Numbered from the stretch's first letter, positions 53,230 through 61,763 are shown. The stretch is 64,000 nt of DNA from Aliishimia ponticola (GCF_004803475.1 NZ_SRKY01000002.1:124001-188000); one strand, 5' to 3'. Notes: generated from the letters alone by a model not told the origin. Translations and numbers: made by a program.

Positions 53230-53883
53230 TCAGGCAACCTGCTGCGGTTCATAGTCATCCCGGGCCCATTCCTCGAAGGACTTTTTGCCCTCAAACGGGG
53301 CATAGGCTTCGAGAACGCGGTCCAGCACACCCGTCTTCGACTGCCGGAAATGCAAATAGCGCGGCGACAGCATCTTGCTGGCATCCGACAGGGATTTGCC
53401 CTCGATCTCCATCAAATAGATCGCGGAGGCCAGACCGGTGCGGTCAGCCCCCGATTTGCAATGCATCAGGAAGGGGCGTTCGATCTTGCGAAACACGTCG
53501 ATCAGGTTGGCGAGCGTGTCCTTGCGCGGGGCGGCGCGGGCAGACATCGGCACGTCGATCAGTTTCAGGCCAAGTTCCTGGCACAGCATCACTTCCTGCA
53601 CATAGATCGGGCGTTGCGGCGTGCCGCGCAGGTTCAGGATGGTCGAAATCCCGCGCTTGGAAATCTCGCGAAACCGCTCTTCGGTCGGGTGGTTCGACCG
53701 CCAGACCCCGGGCACGATCTCTTCCTCATTGGTCCAGCGCCGACGCAGCACCGCGTGATCCAGCCAATCGATGTAAAACTGTGCCTTGCGCCGGTTTTCA
53801 GGCGTCGAAAAGTCCGTGTTGTACTTCTGGTGCAGGCTTTTTTCCCATGCTTTAAGCGCTTTCACGGGGTTCAGATTGGCCAT
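53230..53883 (-). CDS. Tyrosine/dual-specificity phosphatase-like protein
   Basis: A 217-residue protein with the cysteine-phosphatase P-loop HCKSGADRTGLAS (H-C-x5-R-T) near residue 140. An upstream ISTILNLRG and PMSARAAP supply the region that usually bears the general acid Asp, but the Asp is not obvious. The start at 53883 gives MANLNPVKALKAWEK. It lies 48 bases before neuC on the same strand and may start the nonulosonate operon. Bacterial relatives act in polysaccharide control or dephosphorylate sugar phosphates; the role is not determined. Confidence 0.82.
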   Translation of the reverse strand: MANLNPVKALKAWEKSLHQKYNTDFSTPENRRKAQFYIDWLDHAVLRRRWTNEEEIVPGVWRSNHPTEERFREISKRGISTILNLRGTPQRPIYVQEVMLCQELGLKLIDVPMSARAAPRKDTLANLIDVFRKIERPFLMHCKSGADRTGLASAIYLMEIEGKSLSDASKMLSPRYLHFRQSKTGVLDRVLEAYAPFEGKKSFEEWARDDYEPQQVA

Positions 53884-54047
53884 ATGGTCACGTCTTTCGC
53901 GATTGATCAGGGGGGTCATGTAACATCTGCGCGCCAAATCCAAAGCCCCAATTGGCAAAATACTGCGGATTTCAGTCCATGCGATTGATCTTTTGGCCGA
54001 CACCCGGTCGGTATAAGGAAGAGTAAATCTTTAACCGGGCAGGGCAT

Positions 54048-54815
54048 ATGGAACGGAACGTCATCTGCATGAAATGGGGCACGCTATATGGGCCCGATTA
54101 TGTGAACGTGCTCTATAATGTCGTGCGGGAGAACCTGAGCGGCGATTTCCGCTTCATCTGCCTGACCGATGACACGACCGGGATCGTGCCGGGGGTGGAG
54201 ACATTCCCGATCCCCGATATGGGCCTGTCGGAGTTCAACTGGAAGAAAGGTGGCTGGGCCAAGCTGACCGTTTTCCAGCGCGAGCTTTACGACATCACCG
54301 GGCGCTGCCTGTTCCTTGATCTCGATAGTATCGTGACCGGCCCGCTGGATGTGCTGTTCGAGGCCCCGGGCGACGTGCTTGTGATCGACAGTTCCGAGAA
54401 CTGGCGCAACCCGGACGCCAATGCAGAGCCGAAGGCGATGACCTCGATCTTTGCCTTTACGGCGGGCCAACATCCGGAGGTCTATGACAAGTTCATGGCC
54501 GATCACGATGGGATGGTCGCGAAATACCGGATTGAGCAGGTCTATCTGCAAGGCGAAATCGATGGCGGGCTTGCCTATTGGCCGCGCGAATGGGTGGTCA
54601 GCTTCAAGTGGCATCTGCGTCAGCCAGTGCTGATGGGGCTTGTCAAACATCCCAACCCGCCCGGGCCGCAATGTCGCGTTCTGGCCTTCCACGGAGAGCC
54701 GCGGCCCATTGATCTGGTGCATAAGGGCATCTGGGGAATCGGTCCGCATTGGGGGCGCGGGCGCGTGCCTTGGGCGGTGGATTACTGGCAGCGATATGGT
54801 GGCGATATCGGATGA
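54048..54815 (+). CDS. Putative glycosyltransferase with DxD motif
   Basis: A 255-residue soluble protein. The N terminus VICMKWGTLYGPDYVNVLYN and FRFICLTDD, followed by GRCLFLDLDSIVTGPLD with Asp91-x-Asp93, fit a GT-A nucleotide-diphosphosugar transferase. DGGLAYWPREWVVSFKWH is also reminiscent of capsular and LPS transferases. There is no signal peptide. Its stop overlaps the GT29-like gene by 4 bases (ATGA), so the two glycosyltransferases are probably made together. Confidence 0.75.
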   Translation: MERNVICMKWGTLYGPDYVNVLYNVVRENLSGDFRFICLTDDTTGIVPGVETFPIPDMGLSEFNWKKGGWAKLTVFQRELYDITGRCLFLDLDSIVTGPLDVLFEAPGDVLVIDSSENWRNPDANAEPKAMTSIFAFTAGQHPEVYDKFMADHDGMVAKYRIEQVYLQGEIDGGLAYWPREWVVSFKWHLRQPVLMGLVKHPNPPGPQCRVLAFHGEPRPIDLVHKGIWGIGPHWGRGRVPWAVDYWQRYGGDIG

Positions 54816-55444
54816 ATTGGGCGAAGGTCATTGCCTGGCCACGCCGCTACTTGTGGCTGGCTCCGCGCGGTTGGGCGATCAAGCTGCAATCGGGATCCAA
54901 TGCGCGCATGGCTTCGCTGATTGCGGGTAAGCGGGTCGCCATTGTCGGCAATGCGCGCAGTCTGTTCCATAAAGAGCAGGGCAGCGAGATCGACGGGTTC
55001 GACGTTATCATCCGGCTGAACAAAGGCTTCGTGGTCGATACCGCGTCGCAGGGCAGCCGGACGGATATGGTCGGACTGACGCCGGAGTTGAGCGAAACCG
55101 AGGTGATCCAGAAATTCGATCCGGATTACTTCCTGATGTTGATCCCGAAGATGCGGCACTACCTGTTTTTCGGGGCGGATAATGTGGCGCGGACGCTGTT
55201 CTATCCGTTCAAGTGGTGGCTGGCGGATCGGAATCTGATCGGGCGGCGCCCGTCCTCTGGATTCATGGCGATCTCTTGGCTGATCCGGCTGGAACAGGCC
55301 GAGGAAATCGCGCTGTTCGGTTTCGATTTCGGGAAAACGGCGACCTATTACAATCCTGAAGGCTACAAGACGCCCCATGATTTCGACCGCGAAGGGGAGA
55401 TCGTGCGCGGCTGGGCCGATGAGGGGCTGCTGGACATCCGATGA
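54812..55444 (+). CDS. GT29-type sialyltransferase-like protein
   Basis: A compact 210-residue protein with sialyltransferase motifs. Motif L is seen as VAIVGNARSLF with IDGFDVIIRLN (residues 42-70). Motif S is RRPSSGFMAISWL (about 145-156). A C-terminal His189-x4-Glu194 in PHDFDREGEI fits motif VS. GT29 enzymes transfer sialic acid from CMP-sialic acid, consistent with NeuA, NeuB and NeuC genes around it. It is shorter than eukaryotic enzymes, which have stem regions. The start at 54812 overlaps the previous stop. Confidence 0.8.
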   Translation: MNWAKVIAWPRRYLWLAPRGWAIKLQSGSNARMASLIAGKRVAIVGNARSLFHKEQGSEIDGFDVIIRLNKGFVVDTASQGSRTDMVGLTPELSETEVIQKFDPDYFLMLIPKMRHYLFFGADNVARTLFYPFKWWLADRNLIGRRPSSGFMAISWLIRLEQAEEIALFGFDFGKTATYYNPEGYKTPHDFDREGEIVRGWADEGLLDIR

Positions 55445-55455
55445 GCTTGGCGGCG

Positions 55456-55475
55456 GGGTGCGCTGAAGCGCACCC
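55456..55475. terminator. Hairpin between convergent GT29-like and NeuB genes
   Basis: GGGTGCGC (55456-55463) and GCGCACCC (55468-55475) form a perfect 8-bp stem with a TGAA loop, followed by TACGGG. It resembles dispersed intergenic repeats common in this bacterial family, and its position suits a bidirectional terminator. Confidence 0.6.
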
Positions 55476-55511
55476 TACGGGCGGATGGCACCAGCGCGTG
55501 CTGGCCCCGCC

Positions 55512-56540
55512 TTACTTCAGATCTGCCCAGGTCAGTTGGGTGTTGCGCGTCACCGCGCGGGTCAGGGTCTTGCCCACGACCTTGTCGAATTCATAGCCCG
55601 GAATTTCGCCCGAACCGGGGCGGCGCGCCCAAATATCGGATTCCGTGATGGTATGGCCCTCTGGCAGGTCCTTGTCGGCAACGACGGAGGCGCGGGCAAA
55701 GCGATACACCGCTTCTTCGGAGGCTGTCCGTTCCTTCGGGTTGTTGGCCGCGATCCAGATTTCCTTGGACCGGTCGATCAGGTGGCGCAGCTCGCTCGGG
55801 TCCATCGAACAGGCGATATCCGGTCCGATGCGGTAGCGCGTATCGGTATAGTGCCGTTCCAGAATACACGCCCCAAGCGCGACCGAGGCCAGCGCCATTT
55901 CCGGCCCGATGGAGTGGTCCGAGAACCCGACAACCGCCTTCGGGAAGGCTGCCTTCAGGTCCGTCACGCCGCGCAGCGAAACGATTTCGGCAGGGGAGGG
56001 ATAGAGATTGGTGCATTCCAGAAGGGCATAGTCGATGCCCGCCTCGTCAAGAATGGCGACAGAGGCGCGCACGGTGTCGATGGACTGCATCCCGGTCGAC
56101 ATGATCACCGGTTTGCCCTTGGATGCGATATGCCGGATCAGCGGCAGGTTGTCGGCCTCACCCGACCCGATCTTGTAGGCGGGCACATCCAGCGTTTCGA
56201 GGAAATCGCAGGCCGCGCGGGAGAAGGGCGTGGAAATCCAGATCATCCCGAGCTCTTCGGAATAGCGCTTCAGTTCCGCCTCATCCTCGCGCGACAGGGC
56301 GCAACGCTCCATGACCTCCCAGATCGACACATCCGCATTGGGCGGGAAGATCTGCTTGGCCTCTTCGGTCATCTCGTCTTCGACGATATGCGTCTGGTGC
56401 TTGATCATCTCGCAGCCCGACGCCGCGGCAAGCCGGACCATTTCCTTGGCCACGTCGAGCGAGCCGTTATGGTTGATCCCGATTTCGGCGATGACCAGCG
56501 GCGGATGGTTCGGGCCGATGTCCCTGTTGGCGATTTTCAT
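55512..56540 (-). CDS. N-acetylneuraminate/nonulosonate synthase (NeuB family)
   Basis: A 342-residue enzyme with a TIM-barrel synthase domain and a C-terminal SAF (antifreeze-like) domain. Landmarks are VIAEIGINHNGSLDVAKEMV, IKHQTH, ISTPFSRAACDFLE, KIGSGEADNLPLI, GFSDHSIGPEMALASVALGA, and ILERHYTDTR. The SAF part includes ASVVADKDLPEGHTITESDI. It condenses PEP with ManNAc or a derivative to give a nonulosonic acid. The start at 56540 has GAGG 8 bases upstream. It follows the acyltransferase gene after 46 bases. Confidence 0.92.
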   Translation of the reverse strand: MKIANRDIGPNHPPLVIAEIGINHNGSLDVAKEMVRLAAASGCEMIKHQTHIVEDEMTEEAKQIFPPNADVSIWEVMERCALSREDEAELKRYSEELGMIWISTPFSRAACDFLETLDVPAYKIGSGEADNLPLIRHIASKGKPVIMSTGMQSIDTVRASVAILDEAGIDYALLECTNLYPSPAEIVSLRGVTDLKAAFPKAVVGFSDHSIGPEMALASVALGACILERHYTDTRYRIGPDIACSMDPSELRHLIDRSKEIWIAANNPKERTASEEAVYRFARASVVADKDLPEGHTITESDIWARRPGSGEIPGYEFDKVVGKTLTRAVTRNTQLTWADLK

Positions 56541-56586
56541 CTGCATGTCCTCGTGCGTTTGCCCCGATATGACACGGGGGGCGGGG

Positions 56587-57447
56587 TCAATTCCAGCGCC
56601 TGTGTACCCAGAACCATTGTTCGGGGTTTGCCCGGATGCGGGTTTCGAGCCGCGCCGTCATTTCGCGCATCATGGTGGCTTGATCGGTCAGCGGAACGGG
56701 CGCTTCGATGGCGATGTCGAAGGTCACGCCATCGGCGGTGCGGGTCGCGAAATAGGGGATGACCAGCGCCTCTAGCTTCAGGGCAATATCGGCGGCAGAG
56801 GTCGCGGTGTGGGCCGGGTGACCAAGGAAGTCCATGCGCGGAAAGGCTGTTGCGCGCACGTCGAACAACAGTGTGCCCATACCGCCATCGCGCAGCATCC
56901 GCACGAATTGCATGGTGCCGCGTCGGCCTTGTGCGAATACGTCGCCCGACATGGAAAGCATGGTCTGCTTGTAATGCGCTTCCACATAGGGGTTCGACAT
57001 CGGCCGATAGAGCCCGCCAATCCTGTACCCGCGCTGGGTGAGCGCCATGCGCGGGGCCTCGTGATTGCCGAAATGACCGGTGATGAACAGCACCGGACGC
57101 CCGTTTGCGGCTTTCAGATGCGCAAGCCCCTCGCCCGAGACCACCGACCGTTCGACAGCCTTGGCGAACCCGGCGGGCGAGTAGTTTTCGATGAAGGTGC
57201 GGCCAAAATTGTTGCAGACCCGCGCGGCGGTACGTTGACGCCATTCATCGCTGCGTTCCGGATAAATCAGCGAAAGCTGCTCTTCGGCTCGCTTGCGATA
57301 ACCGATCATCGGCGCGATGCCTTGTTCGACCAACTTTCCAAAGCTGCGCACGCGGGACTCGTAAGGCAGGCAACGGGCCGCGCCGATCACCGTTCGCAGG
57401 CTGCGATCCGCAAGCCAATCCGACCAGCTTCCCTCCGCCTGTTCCAT
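56587..57447 (-). CDS. Lysophospholipid/lipid A acyltransferase (LpxL/HtrB-like)
   Basis: A 286-residue membrane-associated acyltransferase. The catalytic His-x4-Glu motif is HFGNHE, lying in FITGHFGNHEAPRMAL, and the LPLAT region continues with LYRPMSNPYVEAHY and DFLGHPAHTATSAADIALKLEA. The start at 57447 has GAGAGG upstream. LpxL-type enzymes add secondary acyl chains to lipid A. Location beside NeuB suggests that lipid A or a glycolipid anchor is modified in the same locus. Confidence 0.88.
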   Translation of the reverse strand: MEQAEGSWSDWLADRSLRTVIGAARCLPYESRVRSFGKLVEQGIAPMIGYRKRAEEQLSLIYPERSDEWRQRTAARVCNNFGRTFIENYSPAGFAKAVERSVVSGEGLAHLKAANGRPVLFITGHFGNHEAPRMALTQRGYRIGGLYRPMSNPYVEAHYKQTMLSMSGDVFAQGRRGTMQFVRMLRDGGMGTLLFDVRATAFPRMDFLGHPAHTATSAADIALKLEALVIPYFATRTADGVTFDIAIEAPVPLTDQATMMREMTARLETRIRANPEQWFWVHRRWN

Positions 57448-57703
57448 GTTTGCCTCTCGTGACGCTTCAATCTGGGGTCCGTCGCCCGGATGTAGCCCGA
57501 GATGACAGCCAATGCCAGCGGTCCTGAAACCCGCGTCCGGACTGTTTTCAGGCACCGCCACGCGGCGCGCAGGCGCGAATGTCATAATTTCGTCCGAATG
57601 CTGCCCACGATTTAACCTCATGCCGGTTTAGTGAGTCTTTCAGCAGCCAGAACGGCGCGAACTTCAACCAATAGTTCCAACCGTTTTTTCTGGACCTCCC
57701 CCC

Positions 57704-58114
57704 ATGACCTTTTTCGGCAAGTGCGCCGTCTGGCCTGTGACCACCTTGGTATTGTCGCTTAGCACGGCTGCCATGGCAGGTTCTGCGGCCTCGGTTTCGA
57801 TCGGCATCCTGTGTGACGACCCGCATCAGACGCCTGTGTGCGAAGGGATGCGCGAGGGCCTGAAAGAGATGTCTGCCGGGCGCGATGTGCGGCTGGTCGA
57901 TCAGGCGTCAGGCGGGCTTTCCATCCTGTTGCGGTTTGTGGTTCACAAAACGAGCGCTCACCACCTGTCCGGCCAAATTGCCTGGACCCTGCGTGATGGC
58001 GCCACCGGCGAAGGCCCGGTGATTGATCTTTCCGTCATTGATGCCCCGCTCAACGCAGAAATGCTGCGCGATTTCGGGCGTCAACTGGCCGTGATTTCCG
58101 ACATCCCTCTGTAA
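57704..58114 (+). CDS. Small exported protein next to the RTX protease
   Basis: A 136-residue protein with a signal peptide (MTFFGKCAVWPVTTLVLSLSTAAMA). The mature part has two Cys residues, in GILCDDPHQTPVCEG, which could form a disulfide. No family recognised. It ends 31 bases before the RTX metalloprotease start on the same strand, so co-expression is likely. Serralysin loci commonly have a small periplasmic inhibitor, but this protein lacks the usual Inh beta-barrel pattern as far as I can see, so inhibitor function is only a hypothesis. Confidence 0.65.
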   Translation: MTFFGKCAVWPVTTLVLSLSTAAMAGSAASVSIGILCDDPHQTPVCEGMREGLKEMSAGRDVRLVDQASGGLSILLRFVVHKTSAHHLSGQIAWTLRDGATGEGPVIDLSVIDAPLNAEMLRDFGRQLAVISDIPL

Positions 58115-58145
58115 TTCCAGCCTTTCTGAACCGAGGACCCGACCC

Positions 58146-61100
58146 ATGTGCACCCTCTGCCAAGCGCTCGACCCGAACAGCACCTCTTCTGACACTCACA
58201 CAAGCGGCAACTTGGAAACCGGCGATATCGCAGTTTCCGGCGGCAAGCAGGTCTATGACTATGACCAGATCGCGGACTACCTGATTGACGGGTTCTGGGG
58301 CGATTTCGGTACTGTGTCGCGGCACTTCGACGTGCAGACGGGCGACACGCTGACCTACAACGTGACCAAGCTGACCAGCTATGGCGCGGAAACGGCGCGC
58401 GACGCGTTTGAGGCGTGGTCGGCGGTGAGCGGGCTAAACTTCGTTGAAACGACGGAAACACAAGCGGATTTCCGGTTCGACGATACCAGTTCTGGGGCTT
58501 ATGCCTCCTCGCCGGTGTCGGGCGGGCATATTCTGTATTCCAACATCAACATCCACAGCTCCTGGGCCAATTACGGCGACTATTACCTGCAGACCTTCAT
58601 GCACGAGATCGGCCATGCGCTGGGTCTTGGCCACACTGGCGATTATAACGGTAGCGCGGATTATGACCGGGACGCGGGCTATGCCAATGACAGCTGGCAA
58701 ACGTCGGTCATGTCGTACTTCTCGCAATCGGAAAATTCCTGGACAGACGCGACGCATATGTACCTTGCGACACTGCAACTGGGGGATATTGCGGCGATTC
58801 AGGAACTGTACGGCACGCCAACGAATGTGCGCGTCGGCGACACCACTTATGGCGACAATACTGACCTGACCCAGTTCGGCATGGACCTTGCGGGCACCCA
58901 TGCGGTGGCCATCGTGGACAGCGATGGCGAGGATACGATCGACCTTGGAAGCCGGTTCTACAACCAGACGCTCAGCCTTGTGGAGGAAACCTATTCCGAC
59001 CTGAACGGGCGGGTTGGCAACTTTTCTATCGGGCGCAACACGGTGATCGAGAATGCGATCACCGGTAATGGCGACGATTACATCATCGGGAATGATGCGA
59101 ATAACATCCTGTCCAGCGGTGGCGGGGATGACGTGATCTTTGGCGAAGGCGGTGACGACACGCTGATCGGCGGGGCGGGGGCTGACGCGCTGACCGGCGG
59201 AACCGGCGCGGATCTGTTCGTGTACGATGCCGTCGCCGATGCGGGGGACACGATCACCGATTTTTCGCTGGCGCAGGGTGACAAGATCGATGTGTCGGAC
59301 CTTTTGTCTGCAATTGGCTATGCGGGCAGCGATCCGATCGCCGAAGGGGTGTTCACGCTCGAGTCCACGTCAGGCGGTGCCCTGCTGATGCTGAACCACG
59401 GCGGCAACCAGATCGAACTGGCGGTGCTTGAAGGGCTGACGCCAAATGCGGATATGAACGCGATCCTTGATATCGAAGGCACGGGCGTCGATCCCGATAC
59501 CGGTGACGACAGCGGCGATGAGGGCGGCGATACCGGTGGCGCGACGGGTGACGATGTTTACGTGATTGGCGCTGATTTCGGCGACAACTGGACGCTGGCC
59601 GCCGGGACTATCGAAGATACGGATGGCGGCACCGATACGCTGGATATCAGCGCGGTCAACACGCCGACCTTCGTATCGCTGAAATCCGGCGTGCGCGGCA
59701 AGATCGATGGCAAGGCGCTTTACATCGCGTCGGGGACCACCATCGAGAACCTGATCTTCGGGTCCGGCAAGGATAAAGGCTTTGGCAATGAAGCGGATAA
59801 CAGCATTTCGGGCAATGCCGGGAACGACCAGCTTTATGGGGGTGCGGGCAATGACACCGTCGATGGCGGTGACGCGCATGACTGCCTTTACGGCGAGGAC
59901 GGGAACGACACGCTGCTGGCCGGGGCTGGCAACGACAAAGCCTATGGCGGCAACGGCGATGACGTGATCGATGGCGGGGCCGGGAACGACAAGATCTACG
60001 GCGGTGCGGGGAACGATGTGATCGATGGCGGCGCCGGGAACGACAAGATCTACGGCGATGAGGGCGACAACCAGATCGATGCCGGGGAGGGGACCAACAG
60101 TGTCTATGCCGACGGTGGTGACGACATCATCACATCAGGCTCCGGCGCAGACACGATCAAGGCTGGCGCGGGCAACAACACCGTCGATGCGGGCGATGGC
60201 ATCAACAAGATCGACACGCTTGGCGGCGATGACACGATTGTTGCAGGCTCCGGCAAGGACAAGATCAACGCTGGCGCAGGCGATGACGTGATCGATGCCG
60301 GCGACGGGGACAACCAGATCACCGCGACAAGCGGCAATAATGCGATCACCGCGGGGCGCGGGCGCGACACGATCCGCGTCGGGGCAGGCGATGACGTGAT
60401 CGATGCAGGCGATGGCGACAACAAGATCGTCGCGGGCGATGGCGTCAACTCCATCACCTCGGGCAGCGGCAAGGACAAGATCACCACCGGCCGAAACAAC
60501 GATGTGATCAATGCAGGCAGCGGCAACAACCAGATTACCGACACAGGCGGCATCAATGAAATCGTGACCGGCGCAGGCCATGACACGATCAAGACCGATG
60601 CCGGGGCCGATTACATCGATGTGGGCGACGGCACGAACAAGATCACCGACAAGGGCGGTGACAACATCATCGAAGCTGGCTCCGGCACCGACAAGATCAC
60701 CACGGGTTCGGGCGCGGATCAGATCAACGCCGGGGCCGGGAATAACAAGATTTCGGCGGGCGAAGGCGACAACATCATCACCACCGGCGATGGGGTCGAT
60801 TCGATCTCTGCGGGGTCTGGCGATGACGTGATCAATGCGGGCGATGGCAACAATACGATCCAATCGGGCAATGGCGCCGATCAGGTCACGACCGGGGCCG
60901 GGATCGACAAGATCGATACCAGCATGGGCAACGACATCATTTCCTCCGGCGGCGGAATCGACACCGTTCGGGCCGGCGCTGGCGATGATGTGGTCGATGC
61001 GGGCGATGCCAATGACAAGGTCTATGCCGATGACGGGAACGACGTGGTCGATGGCGGCGCGGGCAATGACAAGCTTTATGGCGGCAAAGGCGACGACACG

Positions 61101-61646
61101 ATCCATGGCGGCGACGGCATCGACAAGATTTACGGTGATGATGGCGACGATACGCTGGAAGGCGGCGCAGGCAATGATGACATCCGTGGCGGAATTGGTG
61201 CGGATGTAGTCGATGGCGGCGATGGCGACGATGATATTCGGGGCGAAGCAGGCAACGACATTCTCAATGGCGGTGCGGGCAGGGATGAGCTGCAAGGCAA
61301 CTCCAACGACGATATCCTGAACGGCGGCGCTGGGATCGATGAACTGAACGGCGGCGCGGGCGCGGATATCTTCGTTTTCTCCAGCATCGCAGAGGCGGGC
61401 GACACGGTCGAGGATTTCTCGCTGGACGATGGCGATCTGCTGGATATCACCGGCATCCTTGCCGAGATGAACACCGACCTGACCACGGCGCTTTCCACCG
61501 GGTTGATCGCGTTGGAAGGGGTGCGCAATTCGTCCTGGCTGGTGGCTGACCACGATGGCGACACAGGCACCGATGCGCTGCAGCTTGTCTTCCTGGAACG
61601 GATTTCGGCGGATGATGGGCTGACAGAAGATTTCTTCACCTTCTGA
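58146..61646 (+). CDS. Serralysin-type (M10) metalloprotease with long RTX beta-roll
   Basis: A 1166-residue secreted protein without a Sec signal, as for type I-secreted RTX proteins. The zinc site is HEIGHALGLGH (His153, His157, His163) followed by the Met-turn SVMSYFSQ, the metzincin signature of peptidase M10B. RTX nonapeptides follow at about residues 318-350, then a module GADLFVYDAVADAGDTITDF at about 355. A spacer precedes a very long second RTX array (about residues 545-1070), and a second module GADIFVFSSIAEAGDTVEDF ends the protein. No type I secretion genes lie in the window. Confidence 0.9.
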   Translation: MCTLCQALDPNSTSSDTHTSGNLETGDIAVSGGKQVYDYDQIADYLIDGFWGDFGTVSRHFDVQTGDTLTYNVTKLTSYGAETARDAFEAWSAVSGLNFVETTETQADFRFDDTSSGAYASSPVSGGHILYSNINIHSSWANYGDYYLQTFMHEIGHALGLGHTGDYNGSADYDRDAGYANDSWQTSVMSYFSQSENSWTDATHMYLATLQLGDIAAIQELYGTPTNVRVGDTTYGDNTDLTQFGMDLAGTHAVAIVDSDGEDTIDLGSRFYNQTLSLVEETYSDLNGRVGNFSIGRNTVIENAITGNGDDYIIGNDANNILSSGGGDDVIFGEGGDDTLIGGAGADALTGGTGADLFVYDAVADAGDTITDFSLAQGDKIDVSDLLSAIGYAGSDPIAEGVFTLESTSGGALLMLNHGGNQIELAVLEGLTPNADMNAILDIEGTGVDPDTGDDSGDEGGDTGGATGDDVYVIGADFGDNWTLAAGTIEDTDGGTDTLDISAVNTPTFVSLKSGVRGKIDGKALYIASGTTIENLIFGSGKDKGFGNEADNSISGNAGNDQLYGGAGNDTVDGGDAHDCLYGEDGNDTLLAGAGNDKAYGGNGDDVIDGGAGNDKIYGGAGNDVIDGGAGNDKIYGDEGDNQIDAGEGTNSVYADGGDDIITSGSGADTIKAGAGNNTVDAGDGINKIDTLGGDDTIVAGSGKDKINAGAGDDVIDAGDGDNQITATSGNNAITAGRGRDTIRVGAGDDVIDAGDGDNKIVAGDGVNSITSGSGKDKITTGRNNDVINAGSGNNQITDTGGINEIVTGAGHDTIKTDAGADYIDVGDGTNKITDKGGDNIIEAGSGTDKITTGSGADQINAGAGNNKISAGEGDNIITTGDGVDSISAGSGDDVINAGDGNNTIQSGNGADQVTTGAGIDKIDTSMGNDIISSGGGIDTVRAGAGDDVVDAGDANDKVYADDGNDVVDGGAGNDKLYGGKGDDTIHGGDGIDKIYGDDGDDTLEGGAGNDDIRGGIGADVVDGGDGDDDIRGEAGNDILNGGAGRDELQGNSNDDILNGGAGIDELNGGAGADIFVFSSIAEAGDTVEDFSLDDGDLLDITGILAEMNTDLTTALSTGLIALEGVRNSSWLVADHDGDTGTDALQLVFLERISADDGLTEDFFTF
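59780..61365 (+). repeat. Tandem 27-bp (9-residue) RTX repeats inside the protease gene
   Basis: The coding region has a 9-residue period. Canonical GGAGNDxIx units occupy the first and last parts, and variants such as DAGDGDNxI and TSGSGADxI the middle. A 54-bp unit with GTGATCGATGGCGG starts at about 59963 and again at about 60017. Roughly 58 repeats are present by length. Confidence 0.85.
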
Positions 61647-61667
61647 TCCGAACCCGTTCTGGATCAA

Positions 61668-61700
61668 AGCACCCCGCCGCGCTGCGGGGTGTTGCTCTTT
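61668..61700 (+). terminator. Rho-independent terminator after the RTX protease
   Basis: CACCCCGC (61670-61677) and GCGGGGTG (61684-61691) form a stem with loop CGCGCT, extended by a G-U and an A-U pair, followed by TTGCTCTTTT. Confidence 0.85.
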
Positions 61701-61763
61701 TGGGCTTTCCACTTTCGGATGCGCGCGGCAGGTTGGCGCCAATCCATGCGGAAAGGGCAAAAG

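Noticed and set aside
57448-57703. Possible gene or riboswitch in the 256-base gap before the small secreted protein
   Set aside because: I see a weak CCTGAAA/TTTCAGG inverted repeat with a GTCCGGAC core and AT-richer sequence near the start that may hold a promoter, but no convincing ORF or known riboswitch pattern.
59780-61365. Regular ~27-bp repeats suggesting a CRISPR-like or minisatellite array
   Set aside because: The repeats are in frame, vary at synonymous positions and encode RTX nonapeptides; there are no unique spacers or cas genes.
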